A DNA stretch of 64,000 nucleotides, taken from the NCBI RefSeq assembly GCF_000586555.1, contig NZ_AZUC01000007.1, positions 27,563 through 91,562 on the forward strand, given 5' to 3'. Below, piece by piece: positions 26,499 to 35,465 of the stretch. Positions within the stretch are counted from its first letter, which is position 1. Each line of letters opens with the position of its first letter. Source of the stretch: Sporosarcina sp. D27 (GTDB lineage Bacteria > Bacillota > Bacilli > Bacillales_A > Planococcaceae). The notes below the pieces were generated by a model that saw only the letters and a program-made list of their open reading frames with translations, had not been told where the DNA came from and made no database searches. Position numbers and translations under genes: made by a program.

Positions 26499-27185
26499 AT
26501 GACATTTTGTGAAGAGGTTCGTGCGGTTTGTAACGAAAGCTGGGAGGCTAGTTTTAACCATCCGTTTGTTCAACACTTGGCAGCTGGGACACTACCTGAA
26601 GACATTTTCAGATTTTACGTTCTTCAAGATTCGTATTACTTGAAGCATTTTGCAAAAGTCCATGCACTGGCTGCTGTGCAAGCAAAGGATTTAGCGACGA
26701 CTCAACGCTTTGCACAGCATGCGGAAGAAACATGCGGGGCTGAGATTTCGCTGCACGAAGGATTCTTTGAATTACTCGACGTTACTGATGAAGTCCTCAA
26801 TTCTTTTGAGGCAGCGCCGACAGCTTATGCCTACACTTCTCATCTATACCGTACAGCGATGCATGGGAACCTGGCGGATACGCTAGCAGCACTACTCCCT
26901 TGCTATTGGTTGTATTACGAAATTGGTGAACGATTGAAAAACGCTACGCCCAATCATCCCATTTACGATAAGTGGATCGCGACATACGGATCCGAATGGT
27001 TTGAACAAGCGACCCGTGAACAAATTAACCGAATGAATGAGCTGGCGGATTCTGTTTCATTAGAAAAACGTGAAGAACTAAAAGCACACTTCGTGAAAAG
27101 CAGCCATTACGAATTGCAATTCTGGGAAATGGCTTGGACCCAACAGCAATGGGAAGCCGATTCTAAAACGGAGGTAAAGCTTTGA
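26499..27185 (+). CDS. tenA: Aminopyrimidine aminohydrolase (thiaminase II) TenA
   Basis: Hydrolyses degraded thiamine pyrimidines (aminomethyl-HMP) to HMP for salvage. The 228-aa helical protein carries the substrate-binding YVLQDSYYLKHFAKVHALA segment (about 41-60), ETCGAEISLHE with a catalytic acidic residue, and the nucleophile Cys135 in LLPCYWLYYEIG, the position known for Bacillus TenA. AAAGGGG precedes the ATG. First gene of the riboswitch-controlled operon; its stop codon overlaps thiM. Confidence 0.95.
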   Translation: MTFCEEVRAVCNESWEASFNHPFVQHLAAGTLPEDIFRFYVLQDSYYLKHFAKVHALAAVQAKDLATTQRFAQHAEETCGAEISLHEGFFELLDVTDEVLNSFEAAPTAYAYTSHLYRTAMHGNLADTLAALLPCYWLYYEIGERLKNATPNHPIYDKWIATYGSEWFEQATREQINRMNELADSVSLEKREELKAHFVKSSHYELQFWEMAWTQQQWEADSKTEVKL

Positions 27186-27991
27186 TGCGACAGCATACCA
27201 TTCTCACAGACCTGAGACGGACCAATCCATTAGTACACTGCATCACGAATATTGTGGTGGCGAACTTCCAGGCGAATGGCTTGTTGGCTCTCGGAGCTTC
27301 TCCAATTATGGCGGATTCTATGGAAGAGGCTGCGGATATCGCTGCAGTTTCTTCTTGTACCCTACTGAATATAGGAACACTGGATTCGACAACTGTCGAT
27401 TCGATGATTGCTGCTGGAAAGAGTGCTGTACAACATGGACATCCTCTCATTCTTGACCCTGTAGGTGCGGGTGCCACTGGGTTCCGTAAGCAAACTGTGG
27501 AGCATTTATTAGACACGTTGGATTTTACACTGATCCGAGGAAATGCAGGCGAAATTGCAGCGATTGCTGGTGTTGCATGGAATGCCAAAGGCGTTGACGC
27601 CGGAAGTGGTGACGTTGATATTACAGATGCAGCCAGGCAAGTTGCCCGACAGAATAACTGTTTAGTCGCTGTCACAGGTGAAACGGATTTGGTTACTGAC
27701 GGAGAACGAGTGATTCGGATATCTGGCGGACATGAACTGATGACGCTTGTAACCGGTTCAGGGTGTCTCCTCAGTGCAGTGGCTGGAGCATTTTTAGCAA
27801 CTAATAGTGATGAGGGACTTCAAACGGTAGCTGAAAGTCTTGCGTTCTATAAAAAGTCTGGAGAAATCGCAGCTGAACAGTCATTTGGCCCTGGCGATTT
27901 TGCTATGAATTTCTTAAATACACTTCATTCCATAGAATCTCAAGATGTTACGGATGATCAATTCCAGTACGAACAGGAGGCGATTTCGTGA
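27185..27991 (+). CDS. thiM: Hydroxyethylthiazole kinase ThiM
   Basis: Phosphorylates salvaged hydroxyethylthiazole. The 268-aa ribokinase-like protein starts MRQHTILTDLRRTNPLVHCITNIVVANFQANGLLALGASP, the typical ThiM N-terminus. It has LDPVGAGATGFR (anion hole, about 92-103), ETDLV and the ATP/catalytic GSGCLLSAV near 195-203. The ATG at 27185 shares one base with the tenA stop (TGATG). A TTG one codon upstream, 7 nt from GGAGG, is a possible alternative start. Confidence 0.95.
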   Translation: MRQHTILTDLRRTNPLVHCITNIVVANFQANGLLALGASPIMADSMEEAADIAAVSSCTLLNIGTLDSTTVDSMIAAGKSAVQHGHPLILDPVGAGATGFRKQTVEHLLDTLDFTLIRGNAGEIAAIAGVAWNAKGVDAGSGDVDITDAARQVARQNNCLVAVTGETDLVTDGERVIRISGGHELMTLVTGSGCLLSAVAGAFLATNSDEGLQTVAESLAFYKKSGEIAAEQSFGPGDFAMNFLNTLHSIESQDVTDDQFQYEQEAIS

Positions 27992-28827
27992 TATCAGTAG
28001 CGTTAACGATTGCCGGTTCTGATAGCGGTGGCGGTGCTGGAGTTCAAGCGGATTTGAAAACATTTCAGGAACTCGGAGTCTTTGGTACGTCAGCCCTGAC
28101 TGCGATTACCGCGCAAAACACACTTGGTGTGCACGCTGTACAGCCAGTTGATGCAGGGATTGTTGCAGCTCAAATACAAGCGGTACTCGCTGATTTTCCG
28201 GTAAAGGCGATTAAGACCGGAATGTTATTCTCTGCTGAAATTATTGAGACAATCGCGAGTGAATTAAAGGGTTATCCAACAATTCCTTTGGTCATCGACC
28301 CTGTCATGATCGCAAAAGGCGGAGCTTCTTTGTTACAGAACGAAGCCGTTGTAGCATTAAGAAATCACTTACTCCCTGTAGCAACACTCATTACGCCGAA
28401 CATTCCAGAAGCAGAAGTATTGACGGGTCAAACAATTCGTTCAGAAGGTGATATGGAAATTGCCACGAACACGTTATTGTCCATGGGCGCTTCTGCAGTT
28501 CTATTAAAAGGGGGGCATCGTGATGACGTTCCTTATGCGGAAGATTTGTTCATGACTGCAAGTGGAGAGCACTTTTTAATACGATCCAAGCGGATTGTGA
28601 CGCAGCATACACACGGAACGGGTTGCACATTTGCAGCGGCGATTACTGCTGAGTTAGCGAAGGCTCATTCATTGGAAGAAGCGGTTGTGACAGCTAAGCA
28701 CTTCATACAACTAGCGATTGAGGATGGAATCGAGATTGGTCATGGTCATGGACCTACCAACCACGCAGCATTCCGGAAGAGTGGTCAGTTGAAGACTAAG
28801 GAGGTGGAACTTATTGAGAGACGTTGA
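27988..28827 (+). CDS. thiD: Hydroxymethylpyrimidine/phosphomethylpyrimidine kinase ThiD
   Basis: Phosphorylates HMP and HMP-P. The 279-aa protein shows ALTIAGSDSGGGAGVQADLKTFQELGVFG at the N-terminus, VIDPVMIAKGG in the middle, TPNIPEAEVLTG, and the catalytic THGTGCTFAAAI near residues 209-220. GTG start, 4-nt overlap with thiM, with AGGAGG 7 nt upstream. The product of TenA feeds this step. Confidence 0.96.
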   Translation: MISVALTIAGSDSGGGAGVQADLKTFQELGVFGTSALTAITAQNTLGVHAVQPVDAGIVAAQIQAVLADFPVKAIKTGMLFSAEIIETIASELKGYPTIPLVIDPVMIAKGGASLLQNEAVVALRNHLLPVATLITPNIPEAEVLTGQTIRSEGDMEIATNTLLSMGASAVLLKGGHRDDVPYAEDLFMTASGEHFLIRSKRIVTQHTHGTGCTFAAAITAELAKAHSLEEAVVTAKHFIQLAIEDGIEIGHGHGPTNHAAFRKSGQLKTKEVELIERR

Positions 28828-29467
28828 CTTACGTGTTTATTTTATTATGGGTTCGGTAAACGTTCCCAATGGGAATCCCTTAAAAGTTCTGGAACAAGCG
28901 TTGCACGGAGGGATTACGTGCTTTCAGTTACGCGAAAAAGGGCCGGATGCGTTGCAAGGGATTGAAAAACTGGCATTCGCAAAAAGTTGCCAGCAATTAT
29001 GTAAGGCATTTGGCGTCCCATTTATTGTGAATGATGATGTGGAGCTTGCAGTTCTGATTGACGCTGATGGTGTACATGTCGGTCAAGACGACTTATCTGC
29101 ATCTGTGGTAAGCAGTAAAATCGGTAAAGGGAAACTGTTAGGGGTTTCGGTACATTCCGTTGTAGAAGCAACTATCGCTCTTGCTGCTGGTGCAGACTAC
29201 ATTGGGATGGGGCCCGTTTATCAAACCGTTTCTAAATCAGATGCGAAGTCAGTGGCAGGTACTTCAAGAATTTCAGAAGTGGCTGCCATCTTTCCCGAAC
29301 TTCCGATTGTAGGCATTGGTGGAATTACCCCAACCAATTTGGACGTTGTGATGAAAAGCGGAGCGTCGGGTGTTTCCGTCATTTCAGCAATTGCGAATGC
29401 AAAGAATCCAGAAGCGGCTGCTCGTTCGATCGTTGAGGCAGTTCAGCAAGTCGGGGTGAGTATCTAA
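28814..29467 (+). CDS. thiE: Thiamine-phosphate synthase ThiE
   Basis: Joins HMP-PP and thiazole phosphate to thiamine phosphate. The 217-aa TIM barrel has QLREKG (about 39-44), FIVNDDVELAVLIDADGVHVGQDD, LLGVSVHS, GADYIGMGPVYQTVSKSDAK and GIGGITPTN. Start is TTG at 28814: AAGGAGG lies 9 nt upstream and no ATG or GTG fits. It overlaps thiD by 14 nt. Confidence 0.95.
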   Translation: MRDVDLRVYFIMGSVNVPNGNPLKVLEQALHGGITCFQLREKGPDALQGIEKLAFAKSCQQLCKAFGVPFIVNDDVELAVLIDADGVHVGQDDLSASVVSSKIGKGKLLGVSVHSVVEATIALAAGADYIGMGPVYQTVSKSDAKSVAGTSRISEVAAIFPELPIVGIGGITPTNLDVVMKSGASGVSVISAIANAKNPEAAARSIVEAVQQVGVSI

Positions 29468-29961
29468 TGAGTACACGGAAACTAGCAGTCATGGGGTTAC
29501 TCGTTTCAATTGCAGTTGCAGGTTCAGTATTTGTTTCCTTCCCTGCTGGAATTGCGCGAGCATATCCGATTCAGCATGCCGTTAACGTGGCTGCCGCTGT
29601 ATTTCTCGGACCCGTTCCTGCAATTATGATTGCTTTTGTGACTGCGGTTATCCGAATTTTAACAGGAACAGGATCATTGCTCGCATTTCCAGGCGGGATG
29701 ATAGGTGCAGCCTTTGCCGGCATTCTGTTTCAGAAAACTGGTAGAGTTTGGACAGCCGGGCTAGGAGAGATGATCGGAACCGGTCTCATCGCTTCTCTGT
29801 TTGCAGTACCATATGCTGCTATTTTGATGGGAACGTCCGTGGGATCTTTCTTCTTCCTTCCCCCTTTCCTCGTTTCCAGCGTGAGCGGGGCAATTATTGG
29901 AGGGGTTCTTGCGGCACGTTTGCTGCATCATCCAATAGGAAGACGACTGCAACATTTGTGA
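29467..29961 (+). CDS. thiW: ThiW, ECF transporter S component for thiazole
   Basis: Predicted substrate-binding membrane subunit for hydroxyethylthiazole uptake with the shared ECF module. The 164-aa protein has about five membrane segments and the ThiW-typical opening STRKLAVMGLLVSIAVAGSVFVSFP..., then YPIQHAVNVAAAVFLGP and FPGGMIGAAFAG. The ATG overlaps the thiE stop by one base (TAATG). Last gene of the operon, followed by a terminator. With tenA and thiM this defines a salvage and uptake operon; no thiC or thiG is present here. Confidence 0.92.
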   Translation: MSTRKLAVMGLLVSIAVAGSVFVSFPAGIARAYPIQHAVNVAAAVFLGPVPAIMIAFVTAVIRILTGTGSLLAFPGGMIGAAFAGILFQKTGRVWTAGLGEMIGTGLIASLFAVPYAAILMGTSVGSFFFLPPFLVSSVSGAIIGGVLAARLLHHPIGRRLQHL

Positions 29962-29967
29962 TTAAAT

Positions 29968-30013
29968 CCTGCTGGACTGTGGGCTATTGGCATTGCTGTC
30001 CAGCAGTTTTTTG
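29968..30013 (+). terminator. Terminator of the thiamine salvage operon
   Basis: CTGCTGGAC (29969-29977) pairs with GTCCAGCAG (29998-30006), followed by a T-run. Confidence 0.88.
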
Positions 30014-30060
30014 TTTTAGATGGTTGTGATTTATTTGTGGATGTTTATGTGGACTAGGTT

Positions 30061-30483
30061 TATGATCATTTCTCATGCTTTATGAGCACTTTTCCACTTT
30101 TATGAGCACCTCTCATGCTTTATGAGCACTTTCCCTGCTTTTATGATCACTTCCCTTGCTTTATGAGCACTTTCCCCACTTTTATGAGCACCTCTCATGC
30201 TTTTATGAGCGCTTTCCCACTTTTATGAGCACTTCCCATGCTTTATGAGCACTTTCCCACTTTTATGATCACTTTCCATGCTTTATGAGCACTTTTCCAC
30301 TTTTATGATCACTTCCCATGCTTTATGAGCACTTTCCCACTTTTATGATCACCTCTCATGCTTTATGAGCACTTTCCCACTTTTATGAGCACTTCCCTTG
30401 CTTTATGAGCGCTTTCCCACTTTTATGAGCACTTCCCATGCTTTATGAGCACTTTCCCACTTTTATGAGCACTTCTGTTGCTT
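30061..30483. repeat. 20-bp minisatellite of about 21 copies with 40-bp higher-order period
   Basis: Core unit TATGAGCACTTYCCAYKCTT recurs every 20 bp (two or three units are 21 bp) from 30061 to about 30483. Two variants alternate, one ending CATGCTT and the other CCACTTT, so the true period is 40 bp. Frequent single-base changes occur at the same places (GAGC/GATC, CACC/CACT/CGCT). There is no unique spacer and no protein frame with a ribosome site. It fills the space between the thiamine operon terminator and the terminator of the next minus-strand gene. Confidence 0.95.
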
Positions 30484-30526
30484 CAATGACATATTTAAAA
30501 TGCACAGCATCTTCCCCCAATATAAA

Positions 30527-30577
30527 CAAACAAGAAGAGAGCATCCAAAAAAATTATTGGACGCTCTCTTCTTGTTC
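30527..30577 (-). terminator. Terminator of the histidine-phosphatase-like gene
   Basis: A 20-bp stem, core ACAAGAAGAGAGC on one arm and GCTCTCTTCTTGT on the other, with one mismatch. It abuts the stop codon. Confidence 0.88.
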
Positions 30578-31118
30578 AGACATGTTCCCACAAATGGGTG
30601 ATCTGTGCACCAGCTTCAGTCAATCTCAATTCATAGACATCTGGATGCTTAACTGCTTGCCACTCTTCAAACCCAACGCGCTCATTAAAACAGCGCATGA
30701 GCAACACAAGTAATAAGCTATGCGTAACTAGTACGGTATGGTTAGTGTCTGGTAGTTCGTCGATGACTTCACACGCTCGATGTATCGCCTCGTTCGATGT
30801 CTCACCATCTTCATATGAGAGATTCAAATCTAAAAATGTATCTTCCACTCTCAACAACCAATCATCAAATACTTGTGAGTTCATTTGTCGCTCAGCTAAT
30901 CTGCTATCCTCCTCAGTATGAATACCAAGTTTGTCTCCAATTTCGTTTGCTGTCTGCCTTGCCCGCATCAAAGGACTTGTAATAATCCGCTCAATTGGAT
31001 AACGTTCTAAAAACTGTGCAAGTTCAGATACGTGTAGAATGCCTTCAGCTGTTAATGAATCCTGAGCTGTATTTCCTTCTGCCTCTCCATGATTTACAAG
31101 ATAAATTACTTTTTCCAT
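30576..31118 (-). CDS. Histidine-phosphatase-superfamily protein with altered RHG motif
   Basis: Phosphoglycerate-mutase-like fold of 180 aa. The N-terminal motif reads VNHGEAEGN where almost all active members have an R-H-G triad, so the phosphate-binding arginine is replaced by Asn while the nucleophilic His stays. Other core features are intact: SPLMRARQTANEIG, ERQMNSQVFDDW, DGETSNEAIHR and the second catalytic His in VLVTHSLLL. Start is ATG 31118 behind GAGGAGGG; the 27 codons upstream are open but run through the terminator of the gene before. Possibly a weak or altered-specificity phosphatase. Confidence 0.82.
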   Translation of the reverse strand: MEKVIYLVNHGEAEGNTAQDSLTAEGILHVSELAQFLERYPIERIITSPLMRARQTANEIGDKLGIHTEEDSRLAERQMNSQVFDDWLLRVEDTFLDLNLSYEDGETSNEAIHRACEVIDELPDTNHTVLVTHSLLLVLLMRCFNERVGFEEWQAVKHPDVYELRLTEAGAQITHLWEHV

Positions 31119-31159
31119 TGAATACCCTCCTCGTCGTTGAATCCCAATTGGAACAATTG

Positions 31160-31196
31160 TAAAAAGCCGCTCCTCAAAAATAAGTAACGGCTTTTC
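31160..31196 (-). terminator. Terminator of the DDAH-like gene
   Basis: On the minus strand AAAGCCG pairs with CGGCTTT, followed by TTTTAC. It lies just after the stop codon at 31200. Confidence 0.7.
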
Positions 31197-31199
31197 CAA

Positions 31200-32090
31200 T
31201 TAATCGTTTCGTACTACTGGCATTGAACAGCAACGGAATGAGCCACCCGATTTAATAATTTCAGAGAAGTCGATTTCAATTACATCGAAACCTTTACTAC
31301 GCATCGCCTCATTGACCTGGGGATTCTGTGGCAGACTGAACAGGCGCCCTCCTCCAATTGACAATACATTCGTGCCCATCGTAAATTGTTCTTCTTTGTT
31401 AACTTCGATAAGATTGTACATCGACTCTAGGTTCTTGCGCGTTTCCACATCGAATGCTTCGGGAAAGTATAGTCCGATCTCGGGAGAAATCACGTTAAAT
31501 ACACAATCGAGATGCAAATATTTTTCATTGAACGGTACTCGGATGACTTCGTGATCCGGGAGGCTTTGTTCTAAATGCAGCACAGACTCTTCACTCGTCC
31601 GGCTGCTAATCCCTACAAACACACGATTGCGGTCTACAATCACATCTCCGCCTTCCACCCTGCTTTCTGAAACTCGGAAAGGAATGTTTTCTTGTAAAAG
31701 CCAATTTTGAAGAGCTGCTTCTTCTCCTTTACGAATATCACTTGCCATATCAGCAAGAAATAGCCGATCACCAAGTGTAAATCCAATATCCCTGGTGAAT
31801 ACTTGCTCCGGATATCGCTCTGAAGAAGGTAGTTTAATGACTTCTACATTGTGCTCTTTCAGCTTTGCTTCAAACTCTTCATGTTGCTGCATCGCTTTCT
31901 TACGATCGATATTTTCATCTTTATATTTCTTTTGCACATCATTGATAATATCTTTAATCGCCATATATTTAGGTTCACACAAAACGACCCGACGTAAAGT
32001 ATCGTATTCTGTTACGCACTTTGCAGCAGGCATTGTAGAATGAGGTTGATCTTTTTGGTTATCCATCGCTTGAGTAACAGGGGAGTTCAT
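31200..32090 (-). CDS. Dimethylarginine dimethylaminohydrolase/amidinotransferase-family protein (YkgA-like)
   Basis: Member of the guanidino-modifying penteins, 296 aa. Seen: VFTRDIGFTLGDRLFLADM (substrate guanidine contact, about residues 93-111), SRVEGGDVIVD, the catalytic His in EKYLHLDCVFNV (about 190) and the C-terminal nucleophile in SGGSFRCCSMPV, a double Cys near 288-289. True substrate is uncertain: methylarginine, arginine or another guanidine. GGAGG precedes the ATG. Monocistronic, with its own terminator. Confidence 0.85.
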   Translation of the reverse strand: MNSPVTQAMDNQKDQPHSTMPAAKCVTEYDTLRRVVLCEPKYMAIKDIINDVQKKYKDENIDRKKAMQQHEEFEAKLKEHNVEVIKLPSSERYPEQVFTRDIGFTLGDRLFLADMASDIRKGEEAALQNWLLQENIPFRVSESRVEGGDVIVDRNRVFVGISSRTSEESVLHLEQSLPDHEVIRVPFNEKYLHLDCVFNVISPEIGLYFPEAFDVETRKNLESMYNLIEVNKEEQFTMGTNVLSIGGGRLFSLPQNPQVNEAMRSKGFDVIEIDFSEIIKSGGSFRCCSMPVVRND

Positions 32091-32198
32091 AATTGTTCAT
32101 CCTCCAGTTAAAATTGTTAAGTATCTTCACTATTTATTCCCCTTGGCATGAACTTTCAAACGAATATGAGGCTCTAATATCCATCCGTTTTGATGTAT

Positions 32199-32236
32199 AA
32201 AAAAACAGTTAACGTTTCAATTGAACGTTAACTGTC
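32199..32236 (-). terminator. Terminator after dsdA
   Basis: ACAGTTAACGTT pairs perfectly with AACGTTAACTGT across a short loop. A TTTTTTTAT run follows on the minus strand. Confidence 0.9.
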
Positions 32237-32242
32237 GATGAG

Positions 32243-33586
32243 TTATTCTGCACTTTTTGTCGATTTCCCGGGAAATAATTCGACATTTCCGCCTTCTTTA
32301 TAATAATCTTCCATCACGTCTTCAGGTACCATTCCACCACCAGTAGACCAGACAAGATGCCGCGCTCCACTCGATTTCGCATCCGCTACACCTGAAGATA
32401 CAGTGTGAAGTGCACCCATCATTCCTGCAAGTGCAGATGGCTCTGCATAAATCGATTCTGCATCTGCAAGCATGCGGAGCAATCCAAATAATGTATTGTC
32501 TTGCACGGTGTAAATCCCTTCAAGAAAAGGTTTCATGACATTTCCAACAAAGCCTGACGGTCTACCTACTGCTAGTCCATCTGCAACTGTTTTGTTGTCT
32601 AGTCCTATTTCTTGTACACTAATTTTGTCGTGTAACTCTGTCATCATTCCAAGTAACATGCATGGTGCGCTGACAGGCTCTGCAAAATAGCAGTGAACAG
32701 CATCTCCAAACATCAACTTTAAACCAAATGCGACACCACCTGGTCCACCACCTACGCCACATGGCAAATAGACGAACAGAGGATGCGCCTCATCTACCAC
32801 GATTTCTTGTTCTGCAAGCTGTGCAGCAATCCGTTCACCTGCAACTGCATAACCGAGAAATAGGGCACGTGAATTTTCATCGTCTACAAAATGGCACATT
32901 GGATCCTGTTCAGCTTCACGACGCCCTTCTTCTACGGCTTTACTGTAGTCATCCTCGTATTCAATGACAGTAACTCCTTTGCTTCTGAGTAATTCTTTTT
33001 TCCAAAGTTTTGCATCAGCTGACATGTGAACAGTCACTTTGAATCCAAGTGCAGCACTCAAGATCCCAATGCTCAATCCAAGGTTACCCGTCGAACCTAC
33101 CGCAATTTTATGGGCAGCGAACAACTCTTTGAATTGTGGCTCTGAAAACTGACGATAATCTTGCTCTGTCTTAAGAAGATGGTGTTCTACTGCTAACTTT
33201 TCAGCATGTTTTAACACCTCATGAAACCCACCTCGTGCTTTAATAGATCCAGATACAGGTAACGCATTGTCTTGTTTGATGAGTAAGGTGCCTCCAAAAT
33301 GGATGCCAGTCTCACCAATCAGACGCTCCTTCATGACTGGAATCTCGGTTAAGGGAGATTCAATAAGTCCCCCGTTGGCTTTCGTTTCTGGAAAGACATC
33401 TGCAAAAAATGGTGCAAATCGTTTCAGTCGATTCGATGCCTCTTTCACATCGGCCGACGTCAAATCCGAGGTCTTGAGTGCTGCCGCTGTAGTTGTAAGA
33501 TGAGGATTCTTCCATAGGACCTCTTCTTTGTTTGCCATCTGACTAATTAGTGGAAAATCAGTCATCAATCTCTCTATTTCCTGCAT
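32243..33586 (-). CDS. dsdA: D-serine dehydratase DsdA
   Basis: PLP enzyme turning D-serine into pyruvate and ammonia. The 447-aa product has [24 protein letters not shown] with the PLP lysine in SGSIKARGG (about 115), the phosphate loop [20 protein letters not shown] and the DsdA-specific [12 protein letters not shown] near the end. Start is ATG 33586 behind AGGAGGG. The upstream part of the open frame overlaps desR. It follows desR by only 29 nt, so it is probably transcribed with desK-desR, which is an unexpected partner for a fatty acid desaturase regulon. Confidence 0.93.
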   Translation of the reverse strand: MQEIERLMTDFPLISQMANKEEVLWKNPHLTTTAAALKTSDLTSADVKEASNRLKRFAPFFADVFPETKANGGLIESPLTEIPVMKERLIGETGIHFGGTLLIKQDNALPVSGSIKARGGFHEVLKHAEKLAVEHHLLKTEQDYRQFSEPQFKELFAAHKIAVGSTGNLGLSIGILSAALGFKVTVHMSADAKLWKKELLRSKGVTVIEYEDDYSKAVEEGRREAEQDPMCHFVDDENSRALFLGYAVAGERIAAQLAEQEIVVDEAHPLFVYLPCGVGGGPGGVAFGLKLMFGDAVHCYFAEPVSAPCMLLGMMTELHDKISVQEIGLDNKTVADGLAVGRPSGFVGNVMKPFLEGIYTVQDNTLFGLLRMLADAESIYAEPSALAGMMGALHTVSSGVADAKSSGARHLVWSTGGGMVPEDVMEDYYKEGGNVELFPGKSTKSAE

Positions 33587-33615
33587 GAAAACCCTCCTAT
33601 AAATGGTTACGTGTA

Positions 33616-34233
33616 TTATTGTCCTTTGGACCAACCTTTTTCTTTGAAACGCTTTACAGCTTCAATTCGACTGCCTGCAGACATTTTGTCTAAAATAATG
33701 GAGATGTAATTCCTCACAGTACCCGGCGTTAAGTGTAAGACATTCGCAATTTGTTTCGTTGTTTTTCCGTCAGCTATCAATTCCAGTACTTCTGCTTCTC
33801 GTTCAGTCAACGGACTTTCGATTTCTCGATCATCACCATAGGCAATGTCAACAAGTTCAGGTGCGTAAATGCGACGTCCTGCCATGATTGTTCGAATCGA
33901 GCTAACCAGTTCTTCTATTGGGCTATCTTTTAGTAAATAGCCCCGAACACCGGCTTTTCGTGCTCTCTCAAAATAGCCAGCTCTAGCAAATGTAGTCAGA
34001 ATAACAATTTTACACGGTTCAGCACGTAAATTTTCGGCAGCCTCCAGACCCGTTAGCACCGGCATTTCGATATCCATTATACAAATATCCGGGTGTAATT
34101 CTTGAACAAGATTTACTGCCTCATCTCCGTTTCTAGCTTGCCCAACAACTTCCATATCATCTTCTAAACTGAGCAACGAGCCGAGTGCTCCAAGTAACAT
34201 GCCTTGGTCCTCAGCTAACACAATCCGTATCAT
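33616..34233 (-). CDS. desR: DesR-like response regulator
   Basis: NarL/LuxR-type regulator of 205 aa. Phospho-acceptor Asp54 lies in CIMDIEMPV, exactly as in Bacillus DesR; the receiver continues with TTFARAGY and [12 protein letters not shown]. The C-terminal LuxR helix-turn-helix has [43 protein letters not shown] precedes the ATG and desK ends 7 nt upstream. By family knowledge it activates des when membranes stiffen at low temperature. Confidence 0.93.
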   Translation of the reverse strand: MIRIVLAEDQGMLLGALGSLLSLEDDMEVVGQARNGDEAVNLVQELHPDICIMDIEMPVLTGLEAAENLRAEPCKIVILTTFARAGYFERARKAGVRGYLLKDSPIEELVSSIRTIMAGRRIYAPELVDIAYGDDREIESPLTEREAEVLELIADGKTTKQIANVLHLTPGTVRNYISIILDKMSAGSRIEAVKRFKEKGWSKGQ

Positions 34234-34240
34234 GTACCTC

Positions 34241-35374
34241 TCACTCCTTTACGATATGTCTTAAAATAGATGGGATCTCGAACGTCAATGCAGTTCCACC
34301 TTCTTGTTCCTTTTGGATATGAAGCGTTCCATTCACAAAGTCCAATCGCTCTCGCATCCCGTTTAGACCGTTTCCAGGTAGAGCATCTGCGCCTTCTAAT
34401 AATCCGATTCCATTATCTGCTACTGTAATTGAAAAATCCTCCGCAACGGGATGAAATGTAATCGTACAACTAGACGCAAAGCTATGTTTGACTACATTCG
34501 TTACAGCTTCTTTCAAACACATACTTAATACATTTTCCACTATCGGGGTGATTTCTTGATAGGTAGCCTCTCCTACGACAGTGAGTTCAATTTCAGCCGC
34601 ACGCAGTACTTGATGAACTCTAGTTAATTCTTCGGAAAGACGCACTGCTCGCATATTAGAAACGAGTTCCCGTACCTCATTGAGTGCAATACTCGCAGTT
34701 TGACGAATGTCCTGTAACTCTCGTGCAGCACGTTCAGGATCACGTGTAATCAGTTTTCCTACCAAATCACTTTTAAGTCCAATGAGCGATAGTTTTTGAC
34801 CTAGCGTGTCATGGAGATCTCGTGCAATTCGTTGTCGCTCTGCTACCACAGTCAATTCAGATATACGTTCTTGTGCATATACTAACTGACCTTCCAATTT
34901 CTCTTGCTTGTTACGATTGTACAAGTTGAAAGGAAGTAGAACAACACCAATTAGCGTCAGAATTAGAAAGTGGACTTGCGGTAAAAACAATTCTATCTCG
35001 ATGAAGAATCCTGCAACGATTGCACTGATTGTCAGCGCAATATGAATGCCATACATTATGAAAAAACCAACAGGCCGTCTGATGTTGCCGATGAAAAAAG
35101 CTGTAAATAAAGCTAGGTACACGTAACCGAACAACAACGTCAGCCCAATGTTTATCGCCATTTCAAACGCAAGCCACATGTAAACAAGTCCGCTCTGAGA
35201 TTTAAACGAAAAACGATAACATAGTAAATATAAAAACACCATGGAAATACCTATTGCAATATTAATGGGTTCCGACGTTCTGAAGATAAAGAAAAAGGGC
35301 AGTACACAGAAAATGACCCAGATGTAGATGCTTAACCATGGATATCGAGGAAACAAATTATACCAACTATTCAT
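34241..35374 (-). CDS. desK: DesK-like membrane thermosensor histidine kinase
   Basis: HisKA_3-type kinase of 377 aa. Five membrane segments in the first 150 residues (from about residue 15) form the thickness sensor known for DesK. A coiled-coil linker leads to RIARDLHDTLGQKLSLIGLKSDL with the phospho-acceptor His near 188. The ATP-binding part has CLKEAVTNVVKHS and DNGIGL. The frame is open to 35479, but GGGAGGG stands before ATG 35374 and the extra part would run over the des terminator. Paired with desR; des is upstream. Confidence 0.93.
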   Translation of the reverse strand: MNSWYNLFPRYPWLSIYIWVIFCVLPFFFIFRTSEPINIAIGISMVFLYLLCYRFSFKSQSGLVYMWLAFEMAINIGLTLLFGYVYLALFTAFFIGNIRRPVGFFIMYGIHIALTISAIVAGFFIEIELFLPQVHFLILTLIGVVLLPFNLYNRNKQEKLEGQLVYAQERISELTVVAERQRIARDLHDTLGQKLSLIGLKSDLVGKLITRDPERAARELQDIRQTASIALNEVRELVSNMRAVRLSEELTRVHQVLRAAEIELTVVGEATYQEITPIVENVLSMCLKEAVTNVVKHSFASSCTITFHPVAEDFSITVADNGIGLLEGADALPGNGLNGMRERLDFVNGTLHIQKEQEGGTALTFEIPSILRHIVKE

Positions 35375-35426
35375 CTGTATCCCTCCCATTCCATTCCATT
35401 TATCTTTAGTGTACCGGTTAAAAAGT

Positions 35427-35453
35427 AAAAAAGCCATCTCTTGATGAGATGGC
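35427..35453 (-). terminator. Intercistronic terminator between des and desK
   Basis: On the minus strand GGCCATCTC-ATCAA-GAGATGGC, followed by TTTTTTAC. It should lower desK-desR expression relative to des. Confidence 0.85.
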
Positions 35454-35465
35454 CAGTGGTCTGCA

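Noticed and set aside
30061..30483. CRISPR array
   Set aside because: Repeats are contiguous 20-bp units without unique spacers and no cas gene is in the window. It is a minisatellite.
30438..30713. 91-codon ORF starting in the minisatellite
   Set aside because: It runs through the repeat, a terminator and the antisense of the phosphatase-like gene; no ribosome site.
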